The position numbers and the translations under genes are program-made. The notes beneath the pieces were generated by a model. That model was not told the DNA's origin. It saw only the letters and a program-made list of their open reading frames with translations, and did not search any database. This document shows, piece by piece, positions 34,532 through 42,818 of a DNA stretch of 64,000 nucleotides. Numbering within the stretch: the stretch's first letter is position 1; the number at the start of each line of letters is the position of its first letter. The stretch is from Chryseobacterium sp. FH2 (GTDB lineage Bacteria; Bacteroidota; Bacteroidia; Flavobacteriales; Weeksellaceae), in the NCBI RefSeq assembly GCF_001045455.1, contig NZ_LFNE01000006.1, forward strand, positions 1-64,000. The letters are read 5' to 3'.

Positions 34532-35887
34532 ATGGAAAATAATATATTTTCTATCGGAATTTTCTTCGATGGAACCGGAAATAATGGTATCAATGCCACT
34601 TCCTCTCAAAAACAAAAGCCTCAAAAAAATAATGAAAGTTATTATTCTTGCATTACCAACGTTTACAAACTCTTTGAGTTATTCATTGGTGATGAGAAAT
34701 TATATGTGGAAGGGATAGGTACTGTGACCGGATGTGAAGACAGTGATTTTGCAATGGCAACTTGTCTGAATCCTGCAGGGTATACAGGATATTCTTCCGA
34801 AGATAAGCTTAAACAGGCTTTCCGGTTTGTAAATGATACCATGACAGATAAGTCTAAAGAATATCATTTTTATATTTATGGATTCAGCAGAGGAAGCATG
34901 CTGGCAAGAAATTTTTGCTACGAAATATTGCAATCTGATCCAAAAATTAAAGAAAATATAAAGGTGAAATTTTTAGGTGTTTTTGATACTGTAGAATCAA
35001 CTCCTTTTAACGATTATAATGTAACTGTTTTACCCGGAGTGGAACGAGCTTTGCAGATTTGCGCTGTTAATGAATGCCGGTACTTCTTCCCATTAACAGG
35101 TTTTTTTGATAGTTCTAAAGAAAAAGAAGATACATTATATCAAACACCCACTTCTATTCAAAAAGAAATTTTTGTTCCGGGGGTTCATGCGGATGTCGGC
35201 GGAGGATATTTAAACAGTTCTCAGTCGGTTTATGTTTCTGCAAATCATTTAAGTGCTAATGTTGTTGCTGAATACATCGAAAATGTAAGAACAAATGCAA
35301 CCGATGCAGATGAAAATCAGGTCTGGGATTATCCTTTGGAAACTTATCAAATAGATAAGGGGGATATTTTTTCCCAGGCTTATGTTTCAAGAGAAATGGT
35401 TTTCAATGATTTGTCTAAAGTTTATGGAATGTTGATGTTGACTGAAACAAATACTTTAGAAACAATTTTTAGCACCCATTTTAACGATTCCAATTTTGGG
35501 ATTGACTCTAATGAACATCCTTACTTAGTTAAACTTTCTGAAGAACTGCAAAAATATATTCCAGAGCTGGCAAAAGACCTAAAACCGGCTTATGATTATG
35601 AAAAGCTGGCAGACTATACTCACTTTTCGGCAAACTTTGGATTGTATCACAATATATTGTTGAGAAGAACAGATGCGCAAATAGATGCAGAATTGATTAA
35701 CAACGGATTAAACGGTCCGAGTAATGCTCAGGGAGAGCTGGTAAATTCAGTGGGTTCAAAATTACAGTCAAAAGTGAATCTTATGGAGGATTCTATCATA
35801 GATTACGCTTATGGAACTAATATTCCAAACAATGATAATTGGAGCCGTACAATATTGATAAAGGAAAATTTATATAATAAATGTTAG
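34532..35887 (+). CDS. Tle1-like/DUF2235 alpha/beta hydrolase, probable T6SS lipase effector
   Basis: 451 residues, no signal peptide. The N-terminal FSIGIFFDGTGNNG is the hallmark start of DUF2235/Tle1 proteins. FYIYGFSRGSMLARNF holds the nucleophile Ser119 (G-x-S-x-G), FLGVFDTVEST an Asp at ~152, and VPGVHADVGGGY the His/Asp site at ~219-221. Tle1 members are phospholipase effectors of type VI secretion. No immunity gene of known kind is visible; the next gene (36287-36805) shares its promoter element. A VgrG-like start lies 34 kb away. The enzyme activity is well supported; secretion is inference. Confidence 0.75.
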   Translation: MENNIFSIGIFFDGTGNNGINATSSQKQKPQKNNESYYSCITNVYKLFELFIGDEKLYVEGIGTVTGCEDSDFAMATCLNPAGYTGYSSEDKLKQAFRFVNDTMTDKSKEYHFYIYGFSRGSMLARNFCYEILQSDPKIKENIKVKFLGVFDTVESTPFNDYNVTVLPGVERALQICAVNECRYFFPLTGFFDSSKEKEDTLYQTPTSIQKEIFVPGVHADVGGGYLNSSQSVYVSANHLSANVVAEYIENVRTNATDADENQVWDYPLETYQIDKGDIFSQAYVSREMVFNDLSKVYGMLMLTETNTLETIFSTHFNDSNFGIDSNEHPYLVKLSEELQKYIPELAKDLKPAYDYEKLADYTHFSANFGLYHNILLRRTDAQIDAELINNGLNGPSNAQGELVNSVGSKLQSKVNLMEDSIIDYAYGTNIPNNDNWSRTILIKENLYNKC

Positions 35888-35913
35888 TACTTTTTCAGTT
35901 TTAAGTTTAGGTT

Positions 35914-35942
35914 AAAGAACCGTCCATTAGGGCGGTTCTTTT
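35914..35942 (+). terminator. terminator of the Tle1-like gene
   Basis: AAGAACCG(T)CC pairs with GG(G)CGGTTCTT, loop ATTA, followed by TTCTTTTTT. Confidence 0.7.
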
Positions 35943-35965
35943 CTTTTTTATATCTGAATTTTTGA

Positions 35966-36113
35966 CTCCGTAGAAATACCGGTTTTATAAATTGGTATTT
36001 TTACGGTTAATTTATAAATTTCAGCGTTCTTACTTTGAGCTGTTCATACCAAACTATACTTTGCCCGGTAAGGCTTTATATACAATTTTGTGTAAAGAGC
36101 TGCCTTTTTTTTT
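35966..36113 (+). ncRNA. candidate small RNA: promoter element copy 2 plus terminator
   Basis: The element copy at 35966-36050 (CTCCGTAGAAATACCGG ... TTACTTTGAGCTGTTCATA) is followed, with no open frame, by a hairpin GGCTTTA-TA-TACA/TGTG-TAAAG-A-GCTGCC (36072-36104) and nine T (36105-36113). If the element is a promoter, it would make an RNA of about 65 nt ending there. Alternatively the gene it once drove has been lost. Confidence 0.4.
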
Positions 36114-36135
36114 AAAAGTATTTGTAGCATAGGTC

Positions 36136-36220
36136 TTTCCGTGAAATTACTGATTTCTCAATTTGGTGATTTATACTGTTTTTTTTCAGGGTGAATTGTC
36201 TGAACTTTGAATTGTTCTTA
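36136..36220 (+). promoter_or_regulatory. repeated promoter element, copy 3 (before the 172-residue gene)
   Basis: TCCGTGAAATTACTGATTT, CAATTTGGTGATTTATAC and GAACTTTGAATTGTTCTTA align in order with copies 1 and 2. It ends ~66 bases before the ATG at 36287. Confidence 0.5.
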
Positions 36221-36286
36221 AAAAGAAGCTTCAATAAAGGATGAAACGAAATCAATAACACAATAACAATCAAAAAAATATTAATC

Positions 36287-36805
36287 ATGACTTATCACGA
36301 TAATGATGTCACGTTTTCAGTGACTTCGAACAATTTAGTAAGTGGATCTTTTACAGTAAACAGCTTTTCGGTAACTGGCGGACAAGATCCTGATAATAAG
36401 ATTCATGCAGGTTTAGTTGTAAACTGCAAAGGCGACGGTAAATTTACCTTTTCCGTAGGCAGAAAAGGTTCTTCCGATGTAGCCAATTGGTTTTCAAAAA
36501 ATATTCCGGCAGACAGGACTACATTTAACCATGATCCGGGAGATTTGAATTTTGCAATGATTGGAACTTTAGTTTTGAATTTTGCAAACGGAATTACGTG
36601 TACTTTTTATAATGTGGCCATTGCACAGGGACACAGCGGAGCAAGCAACAACTGGTGGTATGGCGGCCAGCAGGCATTTTACAACGGAGGAAATACGGTA
36701 ATTTGTGGAGCGAGTAGCAATCAGCAGAATAATATCCCGTTGATTCAGTTTCAAAGAGGCGGAAATGATGTAAGTACAGTAAGTGTTACTCCAAAAACTT
36801 TCTAA
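36287..36805 (+). CDS. unknown beta-rich protein sharing the lipase gene's promoter element
   Basis: 172 residues, no signal peptide, strand-rich and low in Lys/Glu for this genome. Features: VTFSVTSNNLVSGSFTVNSF, KIHAGLVVNCKGDGKFTFSV, and an aromatic stretch GASNNWWYGGQQAFYNGG. Three Cys. I do not recognise the family. The compact beta structure without a signal could be a lectin-like, pore-forming or inhibitor protein. Sharing a promoter element with the Tle1-like gene suggests a joint role, perhaps a secreted effector or a partner of the lipase, but this is only inference. Confidence 0.65.
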   Translation: MTYHDNDVTFSVTSNNLVSGSFTVNSFSVTGGQDPDNKIHAGLVVNCKGDGKFTFSVGRKGSSDVANWFSKNIPADRTTFNHDPGDLNFAMIGTLVLNFANGITCTFYNVAIAQGHSGASNNWWYGGQQAFYNGGNTVICGASSNQQNNIPLIQFQRGGNDVSTVSVTPKTF

Positions 36806-36842
36806 TAAAACGAAGGACTGCTCATATAGTTTTTTATTAATG

Positions 36843-36871
36843 AAAAGCTGTTCATTCGATGAGCAGCTTTT
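36843..36871 (+). terminator. terminator of the 172-residue gene
   Basis: AAAAGCTGTTCAT pairs with ATGAGCAGCTTTT (loop TCG, one G-T), followed by TGCTTT. Confidence 0.65.
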
Positions 36872-36951
36872 TGCTTTATTTAAATCAAAGGGCAAAATGT
36901 GAATAAAATAATACGTTTTATGATACATTCGAGTATTCATTTCTTTTTCCG

Positions 36952-36959
36952 TATTTTTG
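36952..36959 (+). promoter_or_regulatory. -7 promoter box (TATTTTTG) of the ABC-F gene
   Basis: Fits TAnnTTTG, 41 bases before the ATG. Confidence 0.5.
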
Positions 36960-37000
36960 CACCCGAAAATTCATTATTCATTTATTAATCATTATTTAGC

Positions 37001-38923
37001 ATGCTTTCGGTTCAAGGTCTAGGATTACATCATTCGGGAAACTATTTGTTTCAAAACGTGAATTTCACGATTAAAAAGGATGATAAAATTGGTTTAGTTG
37101 GTAAAAATGGAGCGGGAAAATCCACTTTATTAAAAATGCTTTCAGGGAAAATCAATTTCTTTGAGGGGAATGTGGTGACTGAAGGAAATGCTACCATCGG
37201 TTTCCTGAAACAGGATCTTGATTTTGTAAAAGGAAGAACTGTTTGGAACGAAACAATGCAGGCTTTTGAGCAGATCAACGCGTGGAAAAACGAGCTTGAG
37301 GAAGTAAATCACCAAATGGCAACGAGAACGGATTATGAAAGTGATTCTTATACAGATTTGATTAATAAAATGACCGAGCTGAATGATCTTTTGATGAATC
37401 ATGATGCCTACAATCTTGAAGGTGATATGGAAAAAGTACTGTTTGGTCTTGGTTTCAAGGCTGATGATTTCCAGAAAATCACTGATGAATTTTCAGGAGG
37501 CTGGAGAATGAGAATCGAATTGGCGAAATTGCTTCTTCAAAAGAATGACATCATGCTTCTCGATGAGCCTACCAATCACTTGGATATGGAATCCATTATC
37601 TGGCTTGAAAATTTTTTGAAAGATTATCCGGGAGCAATTGTTTTGGTAAGCCACGATAAACAGTTTATGACAGCTGTTTGTAACCGAACTTTTGACATTA
37701 ACAATAAAAAAGTTGATGATTATAAAGCAAATTATTCCAAATATTTAGTCATGCGTGAAGATCGCCGTGAAAAACTGATTCAGGCTAAAAAGAATCAGGA
37801 TGCGGAGATCAAGCAGATGGAAGATAATATTAATAAGTTCCGTGCAAGTGCTACAAAAGCTTCTTTTGCCCAGTCGCTTATTAAAAAATTAGATAAAATT
37901 GAGCGTATCGAAGTTGATAACGAGGACGTTTCAAAATTCAATATTCGTTTCGTGCAGTCACAAGTTCCGGGCAAAGTGATATTTGAAGCTGAAAATTTGG
38001 GTAAGGCTTATGGTGAGAAACAGATTTTTGATGATGTAGATTTTATTGTTCAAAGAGGAGACAGAATTGCACTTCTTGGGCAAAACGGACAGGGCAAAAC
38101 AACATTAGCGAAAATTCTTGCAGGGGATATTAAAGATTATTCAGGAGACTGGAGGCTGGGCCACAATGTGAATATTGGCTATTTCGCTCAAAATCAGGAA
38201 GAAGTTCTTACTCCAAATAAAACGGTTCAGGAGGAAGCAGAAGATGCTGCAACTGAAGAAACAAGACCCAGAGTGAGAGATTTGTTAGGATCTTTCCTTT
38301 TCCAGGGTGAGGCTGTAAATAAAAAAACAAAAGTACTTTCCGGAGGGGAAAGAAACCGTCTGGCACTTTGTAAATTGTTGCTTCGCCCTTTCAATACGTT
38401 GATTATGGATGAGCCTACCAACCACCTGGATATTCAGTCTAAGGAAATTATTAAGTTGGCTTTACAGAATTTTGAGGGCACATTAATCGTAATTTCTCAC
38501 GACAGGGAATTCCTTCAGGGGCTTTGTGATAAAATCTATGAATTCCGTGATGGAAAAATGAAAGAATTCCTTGGTGATATCAATGAATATCTGGAATACA
38601 GACAAAAAGAAACCATAAGAGAAATTTCTGCAGAAAAAGCAAAACTTCATAATGAAGAGCCAAAGGCAGAGGTAAAAAAGATTGAAGAAAAACTGGTTGT
38701 GACTCAATCAACGATTGTTAGCAAAGAGCAGAAAAATATTCAGAATAAAATCAAAAAAGTAGAAGAGAAAATTTCCGAACTTGAAATTAAAATAGAGGAA
38801 ATGGAAACTTCTTTTACAAAAGAAAATCCTTCTGACGAAACTTTAGAAAAATATAATAAAACTAAAGAAGAATTGGATTCTGCATTGCAGGAATGGGAGT
38901 ATTTGGGAACTCAGCTGAATTAA
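37001..38923 (+). CDS. ABC-F family ATPase (ribosome-associated)
   Basis: 640 residues, two ATP-binding cassettes and no membrane segments. Walker A: GKNGAGKST (~36-44) and GQNGQGKTT (~358). ABC signatures: FSGGWRMRIELAK and LSGGERNRLALCK. Walker B: IMLLDEPTNHLD and TLIMDEPTNHLD. Between them is a charged linker (REKLIQAKKNQDAEIKQM) and at the end a coiled-coil C-terminal extension (~540-640), as in Uup-type members. ABC-F proteins act on ribosomes (translation factors, some giving antibiotic protection); which subtype is not certain. Confidence 0.85.
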   Translation: MLSVQGLGLHHSGNYLFQNVNFTIKKDDKIGLVGKNGAGKSTLLKMLSGKINFFEGNVVTEGNATIGFLKQDLDFVKGRTVWNETMQAFEQINAWKNELEEVNHQMATRTDYESDSYTDLINKMTELNDLLMNHDAYNLEGDMEKVLFGLGFKADDFQKITDEFSGGWRMRIELAKLLLQKNDIMLLDEPTNHLDMESIIWLENFLKDYPGAIVLVSHDKQFMTAVCNRTFDINNKKVDDYKANYSKYLVMREDRREKLIQAKKNQDAEIKQMEDNINKFRASATKASFAQSLIKKLDKIERIEVDNEDVSKFNIRFVQSQVPGKVIFEAENLGKAYGEKQIFDDVDFIVQRGDRIALLGQNGQGKTTLAKILAGDIKDYSGDWRLGHNVNIGYFAQNQEEVLTPNKTVQEEAEDAATEETRPRVRDLLGSFLFQGEAVNKKTKVLSGGERNRLALCKLLLRPFNTLIMDEPTNHLDIQSKEIIKLALQNFEGTLIVISHDREFLQGLCDKIYEFRDGKMKEFLGDINEYLEYRQKETIREISAEKAKLHNEEPKAEVKKIEEKLVVTQSTIVSKEQKNIQNKIKKVEEKISELEIKIEEMETSFTKENPSDETLEKYNKTKEELDSALQEWEYLGTQLN

Positions 38924-38947
38924 TTTTTTTATATAAAACAAAAACAG

Positions 38948-38986
38948 AGCAGCTACGGCTTCGCTCAAAGCGAAGCCGTAGCTGCT
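38948..38986. repeat. perfect 18-bp inverted repeat, GC-rich
   Basis: AGCAGCTACGGCTTCGCT, loop CAA, AGCGAAGCCGTAGCTGCT. It is much GC-richer than its surroundings and has no T run on the plus strand. On the minus strand CTCTGTTTTTG follows. Position after ABC-F suggests an end-of-transcript structure, or a dispersed palindromic element. Confidence 0.7.
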
Positions 38987-39106
38987 TAAAGAATAACTCT
39001 AATTTTATGGATGTGTTTTGTAACAAAACTGCATTTATACCGACTTACTAGACAAGTGTAAAATTAATTTAATATAAGTTTAATTTAAAAAATTAAATTA
39101 TTTTCA

Positions 39107-39114
39107 TAATTTTG
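39107..39114 (+). promoter_or_regulatory. -7 promoter box (TAATTTTG), 4 bases before a start codon
   Basis: TAATTTTG then AAGG then ATG at 39119: the same 4-base spacing as for queD and the XRE regulator. Confidence 0.45.
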
Positions 39115-39118
39115 AAGG

Positions 39119-39475
39119 ATGATTTTTAAAGAAAGCAGAAATCTAAAGAGTTTTATTTCCAAGCTGTTGTTTGGGATATACTTTATTGCGCTTTTCTTTC
39201 AAAATTTTCACCATCACAGTTCTGAAGAAGTTTTTAAAAATTACAGTTTTAAAAAGACAGAAAATACATTTACAAAAAATGTAGTGAAAGAAAAAGCCGC
39301 AGATTGTTTGGCTTGTCATTTTCTTGCTACCGGGCATACTTTGGTTCCGGAAGAATATAATTTTTCTTTTGAAAATTATACTCATGAAGTAAAGCAGATT
39401 ATTGCTGTTCAGGAGAAAATATGGTCTCAGACCAAATTCACTTTTCATCTTCGCGGTCCGCCCGTAATTTCATAG
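39119..39475 (+). CDS. small membrane-anchored His/Cys protein before a TonB receptor
   Basis: 118 residues with one hydrophobic segment (FISKLLFGIYFIALFFQ), then NFHHHSSEE, a CLACHF motif near residue 60, and an end TFHLRGPPV. The HHH and C-x2-C-H groups could bind a metal. Small proteins of this plan sit in front of metal-related TonB receptors in flavobacteria. I cannot name the family with certainty. It is 196 bases ahead of the receptor; a joint transcript is likely. Confidence 0.6.
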   Translation: MIFKESRNLKSFISKLLFGIYFIALFFQNFHHHSSEEVFKNYSFKKTENTFTKNVVKEKAADCLACHFLATGHTLVPEEYNFSFENYTHEVKQIIAVQEKIWSQTKFTFHLRGPPVIS

Positions 39476-39671
39476 TTTTTAGATTTTTTATTGACTTTAA
39501 TTTGGTTTGAAGTTCAATATTTGGGGTTTTTAGGTTCAGGAAAGAATGTTAGCAGCAGTTATTTACTTCTGATATTCAATATTTTATCTTTTGTACAAAT
39601 GAATCGAATCCCCTTAACAAATTTTTTATGAAAAATGTACCTTTTTGGGGTACGTAATCAATCTATTTACA

Positions 39672-42056
39672 ATGAAATTGATATATAGCTTATTGCTGAT
39701 CTTTTGCGGGTTTGCAATTACAAACGCACAACAGACTTACACTGTGGAAGGAACTGTTCAGGATTTTCATGATAAATCTTTGCTGGAAAATGCAGAAGTC
39801 AAAATTGGAGATTTTAAAACCAAAACAGACAAAAAAGGTAAGTTCTCGTTCAGTAAAATTCCTTCGGGAAAGTACATTCTCATTGCTAAACATCCTGATT
39901 GTAATGATTATACTGAAAATATAGGAGTTACACAGGATTTGCATATAACGATAACCCTGGAACACCATATTCAGGATATCGAAACAGTGACAATACATGG
40001 GAGTCACAAAAAAAACGGTTCTTTAGTGATTAAAACCCTGGATAAGTCTGAAATTGAAAGAAATTCTACCGATAATTTAGGCAATTTATTATCAAAAATT
40101 TCAGGAGTTACGGCTTTAAAGACCGGGAATAATATTTCAAAACCTGTTATTCACGGGCTTTACGGAAGCCGTATTAATATTATGAACAATGGTGTGAGGC
40201 TTGCCGAGCAGGAATGGGGTGTGGAACATGCTCCGAATGTTGATATTAATAATTTTCAACATATTGATGTGATAAAAGGAGCATCTGCCTTGAAATACGG
40301 AAGTGACGCTATTGGCGGAGTCGTGGTGATGGAGCCGGAAATTTTCCCTAAAAAAGATACCATCAAAGGTTCTGTCGGGCTTACAGGAATTTCCAACGGA
40401 AGAGGTCTTGCTTTGGATGCGGATGTAGCCAAAGTCTGGAAAAACGGCTGGGCGGTGAAGTCTGGAGGAAGCATGAAAAAACTGGGGGATCAAAGCGCTC
40501 CTGACTATAATCTGAAAAATACGGGAATGGATTTCTCTTCCTTTAATTTTACGGTTCAAAATAATACGTATGAAAGAGGAATTTCTTTTGATTATTATTT
40601 AACGAATCAAAATATTGGAATTTTAAGAGATTCACACGTGGCAACTTCGGCTGATTATGATAGAGCAATGAATGCCAATCCGCCTATTTATTCGGGGAGT
40701 TTCAGTTATGATATTGATAATCCTAGACAGGTTATTGAGCATCATATTGCAAAAGTTTCGGCTTTCAAAAGGTTTGAAAATATTGGGAAATTATCTGCAA
40801 CATACAGCTATCAATACAATCACAGACAGGAATATGATATCAGAAGAGGTGAATTAAAAGACACACCTTCTTTGGATTTAGAATTGATGACGCATCAGTT
40901 TAACCTTAATGATTTATTGGAAAGGGAGAAATGGTCTTTAGAAACAGGTATTGATGCTGGTTTTCAAAATAATTATTCAGATCCTGCTACGAAGGCAAGA
41001 CGTCTGATCCCGAATTATGATAAATATTCTGCAGGTGCATATTCTGTTTTTAAATATAAAATTTCACGTAGTTTTAATTTTGAAGCAGGAGCAAGATATG
41101 ATTTCACCCGTTTTGATGTTACCAAATGGTATGACAAAAGCGATTGGGAAAAATCGTATGCAGACGCTTATCCTCAATTTTATGTGAAAACAGATCAAAA
41201 CAGGGTTTTGACGCGTCCTCAGCTTAATTATAATAATGTTTCTTTCAATGCAGGTTTGGAATATCGTCCGAATAATGATTTTGATTTGAAATTTAATTAT
41301 TCTAAAGTTGGACGCTCTCCAAATATCGCTGAATTATTTTCAGATGGGCTTCACCATTCTGCGGGAATTATCGAAACAGGTGATATGGGTTTGAAAAATG
41401 AGCAGGGACATCAGTTTAATTTAGAAATATCTTCAAGATTCGATGTTTTGAGAGGTTTCAATATTTCGGTTAATCCATATTTTTTCATCACTAAAAATTT
41501 CATTAATGAAGTTCCGGTGGGTATCAGAGGTACAATCAGAGGGGTTTTCCCAGAGTGGGTTTATCAACAGATTGATGCTAAAATGTACGGTATAGATCTG
41601 GATATCAATTGGAAACTTACAAATGATATAACCTATGTTGGAAAAGGAAGTTATGTTTACGGACAGGACGATACCCACAACGAACCTTTGATTTTGATGA
41701 TGCCTCCGAATTTTTCCAATGCATTGCAATTCAAAAAAGAAAAATGGAATAATTTCTATTTTATTGTTGAGAACCAAACGTTTTTAAAGCAAACAAGATT
41801 CCCAATCCGGAATGCTCCGCTGGAGCTTTATATAGATGGACAATTGGTGGATAAAGAGATTGATTTCAGTACTCCGCCAAATGGTTATTCACTTTGGAAT
41901 ATCCAGACAGGAATCAACATCAGCAAAAATTTTTCTGCGGGACTTATCGTAAACAATCTTTTCAATACCTCATACAGGGACTATCTGAATCGTTTGAGAT
42001 TCTTTGCGGATGAGGCAGGAAGAAACGTTATTTTAAACTTTAGATATAGATTCTAA
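39672..42056 (+). CDS. TonB-dependent outer-membrane receptor
   Basis: 794 residues from the ATG at 39672 (MKLIYSLLLIFCGFAITNAQ, signal peptide); a start 9 codons earlier is rejected because it would precede the signal peptide. A CarboxypepD_reg-like domain (TVEGTVQDFHDKSLLENAEV) is followed by a plug (ISGVTALKTGNNISKPVIHG, DVIKGASALKYGSDAIGGVV) and a barrel ending in ...NVILNFRYRF with terminal Phe. HH motifs (LFSDGLHHSAGI) recall ZnuD-like metal receptors, but the substrate is not certain. Confidence 0.85.
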   Translation: MKLIYSLLLIFCGFAITNAQQTYTVEGTVQDFHDKSLLENAEVKIGDFKTKTDKKGKFSFSKIPSGKYILIAKHPDCNDYTENIGVTQDLHITITLEHHIQDIETVTIHGSHKKNGSLVIKTLDKSEIERNSTDNLGNLLSKISGVTALKTGNNISKPVIHGLYGSRINIMNNGVRLAEQEWGVEHAPNVDINNFQHIDVIKGASALKYGSDAIGGVVVMEPEIFPKKDTIKGSVGLTGISNGRGLALDADVAKVWKNGWAVKSGGSMKKLGDQSAPDYNLKNTGMDFSSFNFTVQNNTYERGISFDYYLTNQNIGILRDSHVATSADYDRAMNANPPIYSGSFSYDIDNPRQVIEHHIAKVSAFKRFENIGKLSATYSYQYNHRQEYDIRRGELKDTPSLDLELMTHQFNLNDLLEREKWSLETGIDAGFQNNYSDPATKARRLIPNYDKYSAGAYSVFKYKISRSFNFEAGARYDFTRFDVTKWYDKSDWEKSYADAYPQFYVKTDQNRVLTRPQLNYNNVSFNAGLEYRPNNDFDLKFNYSKVGRSPNIAELFSDGLHHSAGIIETGDMGLKNEQGHQFNLEISSRFDVLRGFNISVNPYFFITKNFINEVPVGIRGTIRGVFPEWVYQQIDAKMYGIDLDINWKLTNDITYVGKGSYVYGQDDTHNEPLILMMPPNFSNALQFKKEKWNNFYFIVENQTFLKQTRFPIRNAPLELYIDGQLVDKEIDFSTPPNGYSLWNIQTGINISKNFSAGLIVNNLFNTSYRDYLNRLRFFADEAGRNVILNFRYRF

Positions 42057-42108
42057 AGATTTCAAAAACTTATTTAATCAAAATTTTACAATTTTAAAAT
42101 TCTTAAAA

Positions 42109-42678
42109 ATGAACAAACTATTCAATACTAAAAATATTATCAAATTATTAGCTGTTTTATTCCTAACAATCACTGTAGTTTCTTGTCAGAGAGACGGTTC
42201 TACAGAAGAGGATGATCTTCCTCAGGAGGAACTTACCAATATTGTACTGTTAGTAACGGAAGATGGTACATCTAGCACAATTTCTTACGATTATAGCATC
42301 GGAGCAGGAGGTATACCTACAATTCCTTTGACTGATGGAAAAACATATACTGTAGAAGCAAAATTCAGAAACGGAAACGAAGATGCTACTGGTGAGATTG
42401 TGGATGCTAAAGACGAACATTTCTTAATTTTTGATTTTCCGAAATCTAATATTTCTATTCAAAGATTGGACGGAGGCGATCTTAGGGCTGACGGGAAAAG
42501 AGTAGGGCTAAAAACAAAATGGACTGTCGTAAAAGCGGTTGACGGAACTGCACCGTTGTTGAAATTAACTCTTATTCACTCGCCTCAAAGCGTGAATGAT
42601 GCAAAATCAGGAACAGCCTGGGGAAGTGTAGTAGGAGGCGAAACAGATGCAGAAGCTACATATAACCTAAGCAATTAG
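42109..42678 (+). CDS. lipoprotein paired with the TonB receptor
   Basis: 189 residues with a lipobox (VVSCQRD, Cys ~27). The mature part has two beta-type repeats: TNIVLLVTEDGTSSTISYDY and TYTVEAKFRNGNEDATGEIV. It ends with KDEHFLIFDF and LTLIHSPQS. This plan is known from flavobacterial lipoproteins next to metal-type TonB receptors. It likely works with the receptor in uptake. It is 52 bases behind the receptor gene and closed by a terminator. Confidence 0.7.
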   Translation: MNKLFNTKNIIKLLAVLFLTITVVSCQRDGSTEEDDLPQEELTNIVLLVTEDGTSSTISYDYSIGAGGIPTIPLTDGKTYTVEAKFRNGNEDATGEIVDAKDEHFLIFDFPKSNISIQRLDGGDLRADGKRVGLKTKWTVVKAVDGTAPLLKLTLIHSPQSVNDAKSGTAWGSVVGGETDAEATYNLSN

Positions 42679-42700
42679 GAATCATTAATCTTGTCAAACA

Positions 42701-42726
42701 AAACCACTGAATTTTTCGGTGGTTTT
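42701..42726 (+). terminator. terminator of the TonB receptor unit
   Basis: AAACCACTG pairs with CGGTGGTTT, followed by T. Confidence 0.7.
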
Positions 42727-42788
42727 TTATTTAACAATATTTGATGTTTTAAGTTGATATTAAATGAGTGATTCTGATAAAAATTTCA

Positions 42789-42796
42789 TATTTTTG
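42789..42796 (+). promoter_or_regulatory. -7 promoter box (TATTTTTG) of tig
   Basis: Fits TAnnTTTG, 22 bases before the tig start. Confidence 0.5.
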
Positions 42797-42818
42797 CAAC
42801 CTAAAATTTTAATCAATA

